Assembly (NCBI GenBank): GCA_051747385.1
Contig: JBNJGB010000011.1
Location: 128,118-192,117 of the forward strand
From: JBNJGB01 sp051747385
GTDB lineage: Bacteria > Myxococcota_A > UBA9042 > PHBI01 > JACKFB01
Length of the DNA: 64,000 bases
Direction: 5' to 3'
The notes under the pieces were generated by a model. That model ran no database searches, was not told the DNA's origin, and worked only from the letters and a program-made list of their open reading frames with translations. This document shows, one piece after another, positions 16,577 to 25,886 of the stretch. Every line of letters starts with the position of its first letter. Position 1 is the first letter of the stretch. Both the position numbers and the translations under genes were made by a program.

Positions 16577-16645
16577 CTCTGCTCGTGCGGATCGAGAATG
16601 CAACTCTCGATCAGTCAGGACACGCCCCGGCGGTCGCCAGCGCTG

Positions 16646-16939
16646 CTACTGCCCGTCGCAGCAGCACCCGGCCTGGTTGCACGTGAGCTTCACGACCAGG
16701 TCGTAGGCGCCGACCCCGTCGTCGGAGGCGTGCCGCCCGTCGACGACGATGGTGTGCCAGCCCTCGGTCTGTGCCGTGTGGACGAAGCTCTCGCCGCCGC
16801 CGTCGCTGTGTTCCTGATGGCAGCCGACGAGGTCGTCCTCCCAGTTGGAGGCGCACGAGGTGCCCTCGTAGAGCTTCATCATGAGGTCCAGGTCCTCCGC
16901 GACGTTCTTCACCTGCACGTCGAGGGTCTCGCCGGCCAT
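16646..16939 (-). CDS. Small Cys-rich protein resembling a detached pre-peptidase C-terminal domain
   Basis: The 97-residue frame contains LDVQVKNVAEDLDLMMKLYEG and WHTIVVDG...GAYDLVVKL, a beta-sandwich pattern like PPC domains of secreted hydrolases, and ends in CNQAGCCCDGQ. It starts three bases after the stop of the phosphodiesterase gene, in a different frame, and has no signal peptide. It may be a domain once joined to that gene and separated by a frameshift, or a translationally coupled small gene. No clear ribosome site. Confidence 0.45.
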   Translation of the reverse strand: MAGETLDVQVKNVAEDLDLMMKLYEGTSCASNWEDDLVGCHQEHSDGGGESFVHTAQTEGWHTIVVDGRHASDDGVGAYDLVVKLTCNQAGCCCDGQ

Positions 16940-16941
16940 CC

Positions 16942-17988
16942 TCAGGGGACCAGGTCCCGCTCACCCAGGGCGTCGTGCCAGGAGGTGCACAGCTCGCAGC
17001 CGAGGGCGCGGGCGCCGTCGTCGACCAGGGTGTCCAGGTTGGAGAGGGCTACGGCCTTCATGTCGTCGTCGCCCGTGGACCGGGCGATGGCCCAGAAGCC
17101 GTCCACCTCGACGAAGGCGTTGCAGTACAGGCGGACGGGGCGGTCGCCGAGGAGGTCGCGGGCGTCGGCGAGCCAGTCGCCGTCCACGTGGACCCAGCGC
17201 AGGTCGAGGGAGGCCGTCCGAGGGTCGTCGAGGAGGGCCTGGAGCTCGTCGGTGTCGTGGACCCGGGCCATGACCTCGACGCCCGGGGCCTCGGCGCGGC
17301 CCGCGGCGAGCTTGTCCAGGCCGGAGTCGAAGAGGACGATCTGGTCCTCGAGGCCGGCGTCGGCGGCTTCGCGGACGATCCGAGCCGGGTCGCCGCCCTT
17401 CAGATCGATGAAGAAGACGGCGTCGTGGCCTTGGAGGGCGGCGAGGGCGTCGGCCCAGGAGGGCGGGTGGCAGCGCGTCGGGGTGGCCTCGGGGTCGTCG
17501 GCGCACCGCTCGTCGTCGACGACGAGGGCCTCGAACTCGGCGAGGGTCAGGTCGCCGACCGCGTAGCCGTCGGGGTGGCGCTCCTCCCCGTCGGTGGTGC
17601 GCTCCGTGTCGCCGTCGTGCATGAGGACGATGTGGCCGTCGGCGGTGGCCCGGGTGTCCACCTCGAGCATGGGGATGCCGGCGTCCAGGCAGGCCTCGAT
17701 GCCGGCGAGGGTGTTCTCGGGCTCGCCGCCGCACTTCGCGCGGTGGGCGCTCAGGAAGACCTTCTCGCAGGCCGGGTCGTGGAGGCACCCGATCGGGCCG
17801 GGATCGGCGGTGGGCGGGACGTCGGGCGGCACGTCCGGCGAGACGTCGGGGGCAACGTCCGGCGCGGTGTCGACCTCGGCCGCGACGTCGGGGGCCGTGT
17901 CGGCCTCGGCGTCGGCGTGTACGACCGCGTCGTCGCTGCTGCAGGCCGCGAGGAGGAGGGCGAGGATCGCTGGGAGGGCGCGGATCAT
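16942..17988 (-). CDS. Glycerophosphodiester phosphodiesterase lipoprotein
   Basis: The 348-residue protein has a lipoprotein signal (ALLLAACSSD), an Asp/Val/Pro linker of about 50 residues and a GDPD TIM barrel. The catalytic signature is SAHRAKCGGEPENTLAGIEAC near 82-102, with His-Arg followed by the Glu-Asn pair; MLEVDTRATADGHIVLMHD near 110-128 supplies further metal and catalytic residues (Glu, Asp, His). It cleaves glycerophosphodiesters to glycerol-3-phosphate outside the cytoplasm. ATG 17988 was chosen over an upstream TTG. It lies 22 bases downstream of the phospholipase D lipoprotein gene, so lipid breakdown may be a shared role. Confidence 0.88.
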   Translation of the reverse strand: MIRALPAILALLLAACSSDDAVVHADAEADTAPDVAAEVDTAPDVAPDVSPDVPPDVPPTADPGPIGCLHDPACEKVFLSAHRAKCGGEPENTLAGIEACLDAGIPMLEVDTRATADGHIVLMHDGDTERTTDGEERHPDGYAVGDLTLAEFEALVVDDERCADDPEATPTRCHPPSWADALAALQGHDAVFFIDLKGGDPARIVREAADAGLEDQIVLFDSGLDKLAAGRAEAPGVEVMARVHDTDELQALLDDPRTASLDLRWVHVDGDWLADARDLLGDRPVRLYCNAFVEVDGFWAIARSTGDDDMKAVALSNLDTLVDDGARALGCELCTSWHDALGERDLVP

Positions 17989-18010
17989 GGGGGACAACGT
18001 AGCAGGCGGC

Positions 18011-21000
18011 TCACATCACGTCCGGTCCGACGCCCTCGACGAAGCAATCCTCCGGCGGCCCGAAGTCGACGGGATAGAGGAAGCCCTCGGGGATCCAGGA
18101 CGGGTCGACGGGCGCGCCGTCCAGGTCCAGGTCGAACCCCTCGGCGTCCCACTTGGACCAGACGGCCTGGTTGGCCTCGGCGGCGGCGTCGAGGGTGGCG
18201 AGGAGGGCCTGGCCGTGGAGGCCGGGGGCCCAGCCGGCGCCGAGGAGGTTCTGGAGGACGGCCTCCCGGGCCTCGGTGACCCAGTCGGGGGCGAACACGG
18301 CGACGGACATCTCGCCCTCGTAGAGGTGGCCGCGGTTGTTGCTGTTCGCCGAGCCCGCGAGGAGCCAGACGTCGTCCACGAACACCAGCTTGGAGTGGAG
18401 GCTCATGGTCTGGAAGACGCCGTCCGTCTCGTCGATGCAGAAGGTGCAGTCCAGGGTCCGCCAGGCGAAGCTGCGCGCGGTGTAGACGCGGAAGCGGTCG
18501 GGGAACTCCGTGGCGAACCTCTCGTGGGCCAGGTAGGTCTGCCAGCAGCCCGGGTCGACCCACTCGTTGACCGGGTTGGTGACGACGGCGAGGACGAGCT
18601 CCGGCTCCTCCTCCATGCGCGCGGCGATGCGATCGTAGAGGAGGGGGGCGCGGAAGTACTGATCCTCGATGAGGATGGTGTGCTCTGCGTTGGACACGGC
18701 GCGGAGGAGGGCCTCCAGGACGCCGTGCTCGTCGTAGGGAGCGGGCATGGTCGTGAGGACCTGGGCCTGGACGCCGTCGGGCTCCGGCGGGGCCGCGGCG
18801 GGGACCTCCAGGTCGGTGGACAGGTCCGCGTACTTGGCGTCCGAGTCCAGCTGTCCCCGCCACCGGCCGGCGAAGACGTCCACGACGTCGACCGCGCTCG
18901 GGCCCTGGATGCGGACCATGTAGTCCTTGCGCGGGATGAAGTCGGGCTCGGCCTGCTTCGCCTTCACGTCCAGGCGCTCGTCGACGGTGGCGTCGAAGGC
19001 CATGCGCCGCCACTCGAAGACGCCGTGGGAGGACGTGTCCCAGTCCGTGGTCTTGAAGTTCATGCCGCCGACGAAGGCCACGTCCCCGTCGATGGTCAGG
19101 AACTTCTGGTGCCAGCTCGCGACGGGGATGTCGAAGTAGCCGAGGCCGAGGGGAAGCTCGGACATGTCCACGTCCACGGGCGCCATGAAGGGCGGGAGGT
19201 CGTCGGCCTGCACGATCTGGCCGTCCCCGCCGGCGAAGGCCGCCGCGACGCGCCCGGCGAAGTCCACGGGCTCCGGAGCGACCTGGAACGTGCCGTGGGA
19301 CTCGTTGGCCTGGCCCATGAACTCGAAGTCGTCGGCGGGGGTCTCCGCCTTGTCGATCAGCTCGTCGTCGACCGTCGCCCAGCTCAGGAGCCCGTCCTGG
19401 TCGTAGAACTGGCCGACGAGGACCTTCCGCTGCACGCCGGACAGCGCCTCCAGGGCGCCCAGGACGGTGTTCTTCCAGCGCTCCTCCTGGGACAGCCAGG
19501 CGTGGACGTCCGGGTCGCGGACCATCTCCATCTCGCTGGTCCACCACCAGCTCGAGGCGGTGACGAGATCCGCGGCCACGGTCAGGTCCGCCCAGACGGT
19601 CGCCCAGGCCTCCTCGCCGTCGCGCAGGAGGGTGACGTGATTGCCCCGGCGCGCCGGCCGCCCGCTCGTCGCGAACCAGCGGTGGGGCAGGCCGGCCCAG
19701 ACGGTGAAGTGGCGCACGGACGGTCCCCCCTCGGAGGCCTCCAGCCGGGTCGTGACCAGGAGGCCGGACTGCGCGGAGCCCTCCTGGATCACCTCCAGGC
19801 CGGACGCCTTCCCGGAGCCGTCCCAGGTCACGGTCGCATGGAACGGGTCGTGGTGCGGGGCGGTCACGGACAGGGCCAGCGAGGCCTCCTCGCACAGGCT
19901 CACGGCACCCGACGGCTCCCCGCCGAGCGAGACGGCAGCGTCCGGGAGCGCCTGCGCCCACGCGTCGAGAGCCACGATCTCCAGCGCCGCGCAGGGCGCC
20001 GTCCCCTGGCACCCCGCCTCGCACGTGTCGGAGGCGATGCCCACGCAGATGGAGTCCCAGGCCGTGTCGCAGCAGTACGCGTCGGCGTCGCAGACGCACG
20101 CCTCCACCGCGGGGTCGTCGCAGCCGAGGTAGCCGTGGGCCTCGCAGCACGGCGCGGGCGGGCAGGCTCCGCAGTCGCCCGGGCAGCCGTCGCAGGTCTC
20201 TCCGGGCGTGCAGGCCCCGTCGCCACAGACGGGCTCGGGGCAGTCCGCGCCGCAGAAGTCCGCCGCCTCGGCCGTGCAGTACCCGTCCCAGGCGGACGTG
20301 CAGCAGAACGGGTCCATGTCGCAGACGCAGGTCTCCACGACGGGGGCCGAGCAACCCGGCTGGTCCGCCGAGGCGCAGCACTCGCCCGGCTCTCCGCAGG
20401 CCCCGCAGTCGTCGGGGCAGCCCAGGCAGTCCTCGTCCGGCGCGCACGAGCCGTCGCCGCACACGGCCGGAGCGACCTCGCAGGGCGCCGCGCACTCCTC
20501 GACGGCCGCCTCGACACACGTGCCGTCCCAGGTGACCTCGCAGCAGTACGTGTCGCCGCCGCACACGCAGTCCTGCACGCCCGCGTCCGCGCAACCCGGG
20601 GCCTTGCGGGCCTCGCAGCAGTCCCCTTCGGCGGGGCAGAAGCCGCAGTCCCACGGGCAGGTCTCGCAGTCCTCCGCGGGGGCACACGTCCCGTCCCCGC
20701 ACCCGGAGGCCGGATCCCCGCAGCCCGACTGGCACTCCGCCCGCCCGATGGTGGCGCAGGTCTCGTCCCACGCCTCCTCGCAGCACGAGGGCTCCACCTC
20801 GCACACGCAGGCCTCGATCGCCTCGTCCTCGCAGCCCGGGGCCTCCGTGGTCTCGCAGCAGTCGCCGACTTCCTCCACGTCCGCGTCGGCGTCCGCGTCC
20901 TCCGCGGCGTCGCCCGCGTCGGAGTCACTCCCGTCCGGGCCGGCGTCCGGGGTGGGCACGTCGGGCGCGGAGACGTCCTCGAGCGGCACCTCGGACGTAG

Positions 21001-21196
21001 GGGCGTCCTCTCCCGGGACGTCGGCCGGACCGGCGTCGGCGTCCGGACCACCGCCGGCGTCCTCGACGGTGTCCACCGAGGTGTCCGCTCCGGGGCTCGG
21101 GTCCTCCCCGCAGGCCACCACCAGGGCCGCTGCCAGGAGCAGCGACGTCACGAACGGGATGTGCTTCACGAACGCCCCCCACGCGCATCGGGTCAT
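18011..21196 (-). CDS. Phospholipase D-family lipoprotein with four Cys-rich repeats
   Basis: About 1,061 residues: a lipoprotein signal (LLLAAALVVACGED), a 75-residue Asp/Pro linker, about 330 residues of Cys-rich modules alternating two motifs (CVCEVEPSCCEEAWDETC and CGDGTCAPAEDCETCPWDCG types, four rounds), then a phospholipase D region with two HKD motifs, SWHQKFLTIDGD and SLHSKLVFVDD, about 240 residues apart. Two HKD motifs make one active site that hydrolyses phosphodiesters such as phospholipids. The Cys modules resemble those common in myxobacterial secreted proteins. Start ATG 21196 is used; the GTG at 21169 is also possible. The MYXO-type surface gene is upstream. Confidence 0.87.
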   Translation of the reverse strand: MTRCAWGAFVKHIPFVTSLLLAAALVVACGEDPSPGADTSVDTVEDAGGGPDADAGPADVPGEDAPTSEVPLEDVSAPDVPTPDAGPDGSDSDAGDAAEDADADADVEEVGDCCETTEAPGCEDEAIEACVCEVEPSCCEEAWDETCATIGRAECQSGCGDPASGCGDGTCAPAEDCETCPWDCGFCPAEGDCCEARKAPGCADAGVQDCVCGGDTYCCEVTWDGTCVEAAVEECAAPCEVAPAVCGDGSCAPDEDCLGCPDDCGACGEPGECCASADQPGCSAPVVETCVCDMDPFCCTSAWDGYCTAEAADFCGADCPEPVCGDGACTPGETCDGCPGDCGACPPAPCCEAHGYLGCDDPAVEACVCDADAYCCDTAWDSICVGIASDTCEAGCQGTAPCAALEIVALDAWAQALPDAAVSLGGEPSGAVSLCEEASLALSVTAPHHDPFHATVTWDGSGKASGLEVIQEGSAQSGLLVTTRLEASEGGPSVRHFTVWAGLPHRWFATSGRPARRGNHVTLLRDGEEAWATVWADLTVAADLVTASSWWWTSEMEMVRDPDVHAWLSQEERWKNTVLGALEALSGVQRKVLVGQFYDQDGLLSWATVDDELIDKAETPADDFEFMGQANESHGTFQVAPEPVDFAGRVAAAFAGGDGQIVQADDLPPFMAPVDVDMSELPLGLGYFDIPVASWHQKFLTIDGDVAFVGGMNFKTTDWDTSSHGVFEWRRMAFDATVDERLDVKAKQAEPDFIPRKDYMVRIQGPSAVDVVDVFAGRWRGQLDSDAKYADLSTDLEVPAAAPPEPDGVQAQVLTTMPAPYDEHGVLEALLRAVSNAEHTILIEDQYFRAPLLYDRIAARMEEEPELVLAVVTNPVNEWVDPGCWQTYLAHERFATEFPDRFRVYTARSFAWRTLDCTFCIDETDGVFQTMSLHSKLVFVDDVWLLAGSANSNNRGHLYEGEMSVAVFAPDWVTEAREAVLQNLLGAGWAPGLHGQALLATLDAAAEANQAVWSKWDAEGFDLDLDGAPVDPSWIPEGFLYPVDFGPPEDCFVEGVGPDVM

Positions 21197-21309
21197 CCCC
21201 CATACCCGGGTCGGCGCGACGTTTCCACCCTCGTGGTCGGCGTGTTGTGGCCGGACGGGGTGCCCTCCGGATCCGGGACGCCATCCAGCCCCCCTCGTGA
21301 ACGAAGTAG

Positions 21310-21363
21310 GGCCGACCGCCTCCGGAGCCGCTGGTTCGAACCAGGCTCCGAAGCCGGTCGGCC
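21310..21363 (-). terminator. Long nested hairpin downstream of the surface-protein gene
   Basis: Outer arms GGCCGACCG/CGGTCGGCC pair perfectly, and inside them CGGAGCC/GGCTCCG and CTGGT-TCGA-ACCAG also pair, giving a 54-base structure 50 bases past the stop of the 21414-25766 gene. No U-tract follows. It probably ends or stabilises that transcript; the TTCGAAC loop is not part of a tRNA. Confidence 0.65.
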
Positions 21364-21380
21364 CGCCACGGCCGACGTGC

Positions 21381-21401
21381 GGAGCCTGCAGGACAGGCTC
21401 C
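21381..21401 (-). terminator. Second hairpin after the surface-protein gene
   Basis: GGAGCCTG-CAGGA-CAGGCTCC is a perfect 8-bp stem, 13 bases beyond the stop codon at 21414. Together with the hairpin at 21310 it makes a two-part terminator-like region. Confidence 0.65.
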
Positions 21402-21413
21402 TGGTCCCCCAAC

Positions 21414-24400
21414 CTACGCCGAACGCTTCTCCTCCGCGCGGGACACGGAGACCCGCGCCGCACGACGGCGGCGCGCGTCGAGACCCACCGCCGCGAGGGC
21501 GAGGACGAGGGCCACGAGGGCCAGGCTCGCGGACCCGGTGGCCCCGGAGCCGCTGCAGCCGGCCGTCGAGGCCTCGCTCGGGCTCTCCGGCCCGGAGGCG
21601 CCGAGTCCGGCTGCGAAGGTGCCGGCGCCGGCGGTGTCGGCCGCGAGGCGCACCACCTTCCACCGGGACGGCTGGGCGTAGTCGGCGAGGCCGGCCCAGT
21701 CGCTCGTCGTGAGCCCGGTCGCGGACGCGTCGTTCACGGCCAGGTCGCCGCCGAACGTGAGGCCGGAGGTGGGCTCGACGCCCAGGGCGGACCACGGGAT
21801 GGCGATCTCGACGACATAGCCGCCGTCGGCCACGCCGTCGCCCACCGTCCCGTCGGTCGCCACGGCGGAGACCACGCCCATGGAGACGCTGCGATCCTCG
21901 CCGGACCCGGCGCCGGCCGCGTCGAGGACGTCGCCCAGCGCGCTCACGATGACGTGGCGGTCGTCGCCGTCCGGCGTGTCGGTCCGCGTGTGGAGCGGAT
22001 CGAGGAGGATCTCGACGCTGTCCGCGTTCCACAGCTCGCCGTCGTCGCCGGTGCCGTGGGCGTTCAGGTCCTCGTCCAGGACCGTGGCGCCCAGGTACAG
22101 GTGCTGATCGTCCCACAGCAGGCGGAGCGTGCCCTCGGAGGACGCGCCCTGGACGACGACGGCGGGGGCCCCGTCGTACTCGGCCAGATCGGCGTCCACG
22201 GACACGGCGCCGGGGGCGCGAGGCACGTCCAGGTCGGCGGCCTCCGGGCAGGCCCCGCAGTCGACGGTCCCGCCGCAGCCGTCCTCGGTGGTGCCGCAGG
22301 TCACGCCGGCCTCCTCGCAGGTGAGAGGGAGACAGGTGGCGCCGCCCGCGACGTCTCCGGACAGGCCGAGGGTCCGCCACAGGTGCGGCTTGGCGTAGTT
22401 GGAGAGGTCCGCCCAGTCGCCGGTGTCGTAGCCCTTGGCGCCCGCGTCGTTGAGCGCCAGGTCGGCGCCCATGACGAGGCCGGCGGCCGGGGTCACGCCG
22501 ATGCCGTGCCACGGGATGGCCATCTCGACGGTGAAGCCGTCGTCGGCGGCCCGGTCGCCCACGGTGCCGTGGGTCACGACCGCCGACTCGATCCCCATGT
22601 CGAGGGAGGTGTCCTCCTTCGAGCCCGCGCCGGCGGCGTCGAGCAGGTCGCCCAGGGCCGTGATCACCACGTGGCGATCGTCGGCGTTCGGGCTCTTCGT
22701 GGCGTCATCGGTCGGGTCGAGCATCATCTCGACGCCGTCCGACTTCCACAGGTGCTGCCCGTCGCGTCCGGTGCCGTCGGCGAAGAGATCGTCGTCCGCC
22801 ACGTCGGCTGCCACGTAGAGGTTCCGGTCGTCCCAGAGGAGGCGGAACGTGGCCTCCGCGTCGCCTGCCGTCACGACGACGGCCTCGGCGGCGGCGAACT
22901 CGGACAGGTCGCCGTCCACGGTCACGGTGGCCCCTGCGCGCGCGACCACGTGGTCGGCGTCCACGGGCTCCGGCGTCGGCGTCGGCTCCGGGCAGGCGCC
23001 GCAGTCGAGTGTGCCGCCGCATCCGTCGGAGGCGGTCCCGCAGGTCGCGCCGGCCTCGGCGCAGGTGAGCGGGGTGCAGGTGGCGAGGCACTGGTTGTCG
23101 GTGCAGGCCTCGCCGTCGTCGCAGGCGCCGCAGTCGAGTGTGCCGCCACATCCGTCGGAGGCGGTCCCGCAGGTCGCGCCGGCCTCGGCGCAGGTGAGAG
23201 GCGCGCAGGGGACGTCGGCCACGGTGGCGGACATCTCGAGGCGCTTCCAGGCCGCGGGCTGCGCGAAGGGGATGACCCCCGCCCAGTCGTCGTAGGACAG
23301 GGTCCCGCCGGAGACGTCGTTGAGCGCCAGGTCGGCGCCCACCTGGTCGCCGGCCGCGGGGCTCACGCCCAGGTCGGCCCAGGGCACGGCCACCTCGACG
23401 GTGTAGCCCACGTCGTCCGCCGCGCCGTCGAGGGTGCCGTCGGCGACCACTGCGCGGAGCACGGCCATGTCGAGGGAGACGTCCTCGGTGGAGCCGGCCC
23501 CCTGCGCGTCGAGCAGATCGCCCGAGGCCGTCACGACCACGTGGCGATCGTCGGCGTCCGGGGAGGCCGTCTCGGTGAGGAGCGGATCGACCATCAGCTC
23601 CACGCCGTCGGCGTTCCAGAGCGGCCCGTCGAGCCCGGTGCCCGGGGTCTGCAGGTCCGCGTCGGCCACGTCCGCGCCGAGATAGAGGTACTCGTCGTCC
23701 CAGATCAGGCGCAGGTCCGCGGTGGCGCCGCCGGCCTGGATCAGGACGCCGTCGGCGTTCGTGAACTCGGCCAGATCGCCGTCCACGGAGACGGTCCCGT
23801 CGGCCCGGAGGACGGAGAGGGTCTCCTTCGTCGTACCTCCGTCGGTGGTTCCTCCGTCGGTCGTTCCGTCGTCGGTGGTTCCGCCGTCAGTCGTTCCGCC
23901 GTCAGTGGTTCCGCCGTCAGTCGTTCCGTCGTCGGCCGTTCCGCCGTCGGTCGTTCCGCCGTCGGTCGGCACGCCGGCGCCGATGACGTCGAGGAGGTCG
24001 GCGCGGGCCTGGTGCCACGCCGTGGGCTCGACGCTCCAGGCCGGCTGCTGGCCGCCGGTGGCGCCGGAGAAGGCCGCGGGGATCAGGCCGTCCGCCACGG
24101 CGTCCGCCGCCGCCGGATCCGCGGCTCGCGCGAGCTGGAGGTAGCCGGCGTCCTGGACGCCGCGCCGCCAGTTCTTCAGCCGGATGGAGGCGATGACGCC
24201 GTCCATGCCGACGCTGTGCTCCGTGAAATCGTTGACCTGGCGGCCCGGGTAGACGAGGACGCCGTCGCCGTTGGCCCACTCGTCCCACGTGTTGTGGAAC
24301 GTCTCGGGCTCGACGAAGGGGTCGTACGCGCCGTAGCCGCCGGCGTTCCAGTCGTTCCAGTACGTCGACTGCCAGTAGAACCAGCGGTCCACGCCGAACA

Positions 24401-25766
24401 TCTCGGAGAGCCAGCCGTTGACCCGCGGGGACACCGCGTTCGCGTCGGTGAGCATGGAGCCGGTGTAGGGTCGGACGCCGTTGTAGGCCCACACGCGCTT
24501 GCCGATGTCCTCGGCCGCGTCCGCCTCGGCCGGGTCGTAGTGGGAGGCCAGGTGCATCACGATGTCCACCGGCTGCCCGTCGGGGCTCGAGCTGCAGGTC
24601 CAGCCGGACTCCACGTGCTGCTGCACGTTCGGGTTCGCGGAGCCGTCGAGGAGCGTCCGCCAGTCGTAGCCCCACGCGTGGCCGCAGCTCTCGTCCATGG
24701 GATAGACGAAGACGTCCATGCCGGGCAGGACGCCCGCGTTGGCCAGGAGGTCGGCGATGGCCTCGACATTGGCGAGATCGCCGGAGTCGGGCGCGCCGTA
24801 GGCGCCGTAGACGCCGAGCGCCAGCACGTCGTCACCGCGCCCCTCGGCGGGGCCCTCGTAGCCCTGGGCGGCCGTGTAGAGCGAGCCGTCCAACGCCGAC
24901 ATCATCGAGGAGGCGTCGGTCTCCGTCATGGCGGAGTGGAGCGGCGTCAGCCGGTGGCGGTGGAGGAGCTGGAGCAGGTGGTCCTGCGCGAGCAGGCCGG
25001 AGTCCGAGCCCATCCGCCTGGTCAGGTTGGCCGGGTTGAAGTACAGCATCGTCTTCACCGGCCAGTCGGGCAGCGTCGCGTCGTGGACCCGGAGCTCCAC
25101 GGGGAGGGTCGCCAGCGTCGAGCCGTTCGCCGCCACCACGACGTCGCCCGTGTAGAGCCCGGCGGGCTGGTCTGCGGGGACCGTCACGTCGATCCAGATG
25201 GCGCCGTTCCGGTGGGCGGGGACCTCCATGGGATAGGGCGACCAGGACGGGGCCACCTCGACGGGGATGAGGGCGTCCGGGACCTCGCCGGTCCAGTCGC
25301 CGGGGGGCTCGGCGCCGCCCTCCCAACCCAGGGAGCCGGCCCAGGGGCCGCCGGACTCGCGGTCGATGGTGAAGTAGTGCTCCACGAAGCGCTCGATGGG
25401 CCGGCCGACGAAGTGGGTCGGATCCGTGGCTCCGGGCGCGTTCGCGAGGGTCTCGCCGTTCGGGCCGGTGAGGCCGTCCAGGTCGACGGTCACGCCGGAC
25501 AGGCCGGCCGCGTCGGCCTCGACGACCACCTGGAAGGCGATCGTCTCGTTTCGGAGCGAGAACAGGCGGACGGGCTCTCCCGGCGCCCAGACCGGGTTGT
25601 CGACGCCGGTCTCGGCGGGGAGCGAGGTGGCGGAGCGCTCGACCTTGAGGCCGTCGTCGACGGCCCAGACGGAAGGCGCAGCCGAGGCGAGGGGCGCCGC
25701 CAGGACGGCGGACACCAGGGCGCAGGTCCCGGCGAGGGACGCCGCGAAGGAACGGGTGGTCACCAA
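21414..25766 (-). CDS. Large secreted protein: DUF4091-like catalytic region, three CBM9/DOMON-like domains, MYXO-CTERM tail
   Basis: The 1,450-residue product has a Sec signal (CALVSAVLAAPLASA), a region of about 600 residues resembling DUF4091 glycoside-hydrolase-like proteins (VYPMDESCGHAWGYDW, FYWQSTYWNDW), a TDGGT repeat linker, and three similar beta-sandwich domains (each with VSVDGDLAEF, LLWDD..LYLGA, WNADGVELMVDP) like CBM9_1 carbohydrate- or haem-binding domains. These are separated by Cys modules of the form LTCAEAGATCGTASDGCGG. The C-terminus is TAGCSGSGATG, a hydrophobic helix and ARRRRAA, a MYXO-CTERM sorting tail. Start is TTG 25766 or GTG 25763, both after AGGAGG. It likely acts on surface or environmental polysaccharide. 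Confidence 0.85.
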   Translation of the reverse strand: MVTTRSFAASLAGTCALVSAVLAAPLASAAPSVWAVDDGLKVERSATSLPAETGVDNPVWAPGEPVRLFSLRNETIAFQVVVEADAAGLSGVTVDLDGLTGPNGETLANAPGATDPTHFVGRPIERFVEHYFTIDRESGGPWAGSLGWEGGAEPPGDWTGEVPDALIPVEVAPSWSPYPMEVPAHRNGAIWIDVTVPADQPAGLYTGDVVVAANGSTLATLPVELRVHDATLPDWPVKTMLYFNPANLTRRMGSDSGLLAQDHLLQLLHRHRLTPLHSAMTETDASSMMSALDGSLYTAAQGYEGPAEGRGDDVLALGVYGAYGAPDSGDLANVEAIADLLANAGVLPGMDVFVYPMDESCGHAWGYDWRTLLDGSANPNVQQHVESGWTCSSSPDGQPVDIVMHLASHYDPAEADAAEDIGKRVWAYNGVRPYTGSMLTDANAVSPRVNGWLSEMFGVDRWFYWQSTYWNDWNAGGYGAYDPFVEPETFHNTWDEWANGDGVLVYPGRQVNDFTEHSVGMDGVIASIRLKNWRRGVQDAGYLQLARAADPAAADAVADGLIPAAFSGATGGQQPAWSVEPTAWHQARADLLDVIGAGVPTDGGTTDGGTADDGTTDGGTTDGGTTDGGTTDDGTTDGGTTDGGTTKETLSVLRADGTVSVDGDLAEFTNADGVLIQAGGATADLRLIWDDEYLYLGADVADADLQTPGTGLDGPLWNADGVELMVDPLLTETASPDADDRHVVVTASGDLLDAQGAGSTEDVSLDMAVLRAVVADGTLDGAADDVGYTVEVAVPWADLGVSPAAGDQVGADLALNDVSGGTLSYDDWAGVIPFAQPAAWKRLEMSATVADVPCAPLTCAEAGATCGTASDGCGGTLDCGACDDGEACTDNQCLATCTPLTCAEAGATCGTASDGCGGTLDCGACPEPTPTPEPVDADHVVARAGATVTVDGDLSEFAAAEAVVVTAGDAEATFRLLWDDRNLYVAADVADDDLFADGTGRDGQHLWKSDGVEMMLDPTDDATKSPNADDRHVVITALGDLLDAAGAGSKEDTSLDMGIESAVVTHGTVGDRAADDGFTVEMAIPWHGIGVTPAAGLVMGADLALNDAGAKGYDTGDWADLSNYAKPHLWRTLGLSGDVAGGATCLPLTCEEAGVTCGTTEDGCGGTVDCGACPEAADLDVPRAPGAVSVDADLAEYDGAPAVVVQGASSEGTLRLLWDDQHLYLGATVLDEDLNAHGTGDDGELWNADSVEILLDPLHTRTDTPDGDDRHVIVSALGDVLDAAGAGSGEDRSVSMGVVSAVATDGTVGDGVADGGYVVEIAIPWSALGVEPTSGLTFGGDLAVNDASATGLTTSDWAGLADYAQPSRWKVVRLAADTAGAGTFAAGLGASGPESPSEASTAGCSGSGATGSASLALVALVLALAAVGLDARRRRAARVSVSRAEEKRSA
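23833..23968 (-). repeat. Degenerate 15-bp tandem repeats coding TDGGT
   Basis: About nine units alternate GGTTCCGCCGTCAGT-like variants and encode a Thr/Asp/Gly linker between the DUF4091-like region and the first binding domain. Units of whole codons allow length change in frame. Confidence 0.8.
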
Positions 25767-25840
25767 GGTGATCCTCCTGGGGGGGAGTGGTCGACGATGG
25801 CGACTGTCACGCCCCCACGGAGCCGATCCCGTTCCTACCG

Positions 25841-25886
25841 GCAGCAGTACCCGGAAACCGGAGATCCGGGTTCCGAGGACTGCTGC
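25841..25886. repeat. Strong imperfect hairpin upstream of the surface-protein gene
   Basis: Arms GCAGCAGTACCCGGAAACCGG and its near complement pair at 18 of 21 positions around an AGAT loop. It lies 75 bases before the start of the leftward gene, so it is either a terminator for transcription from the right or a palindromic repeat element. Confidence 0.6.

Noticed and set aside
16388..16603. A Lys/Gly-repeat small protein (GKGKGKGKG)
   Set aside because: The reading comes from the GGGCAA repeats; the same block at 26 kb breaks the pattern, and no ribosome site is present.
21330..21345. A tRNA T-arm (GGTTCGAACC)
   Set aside because: The surrounding bases form one long nested hairpin and no D or anticodon arm can be drawn.
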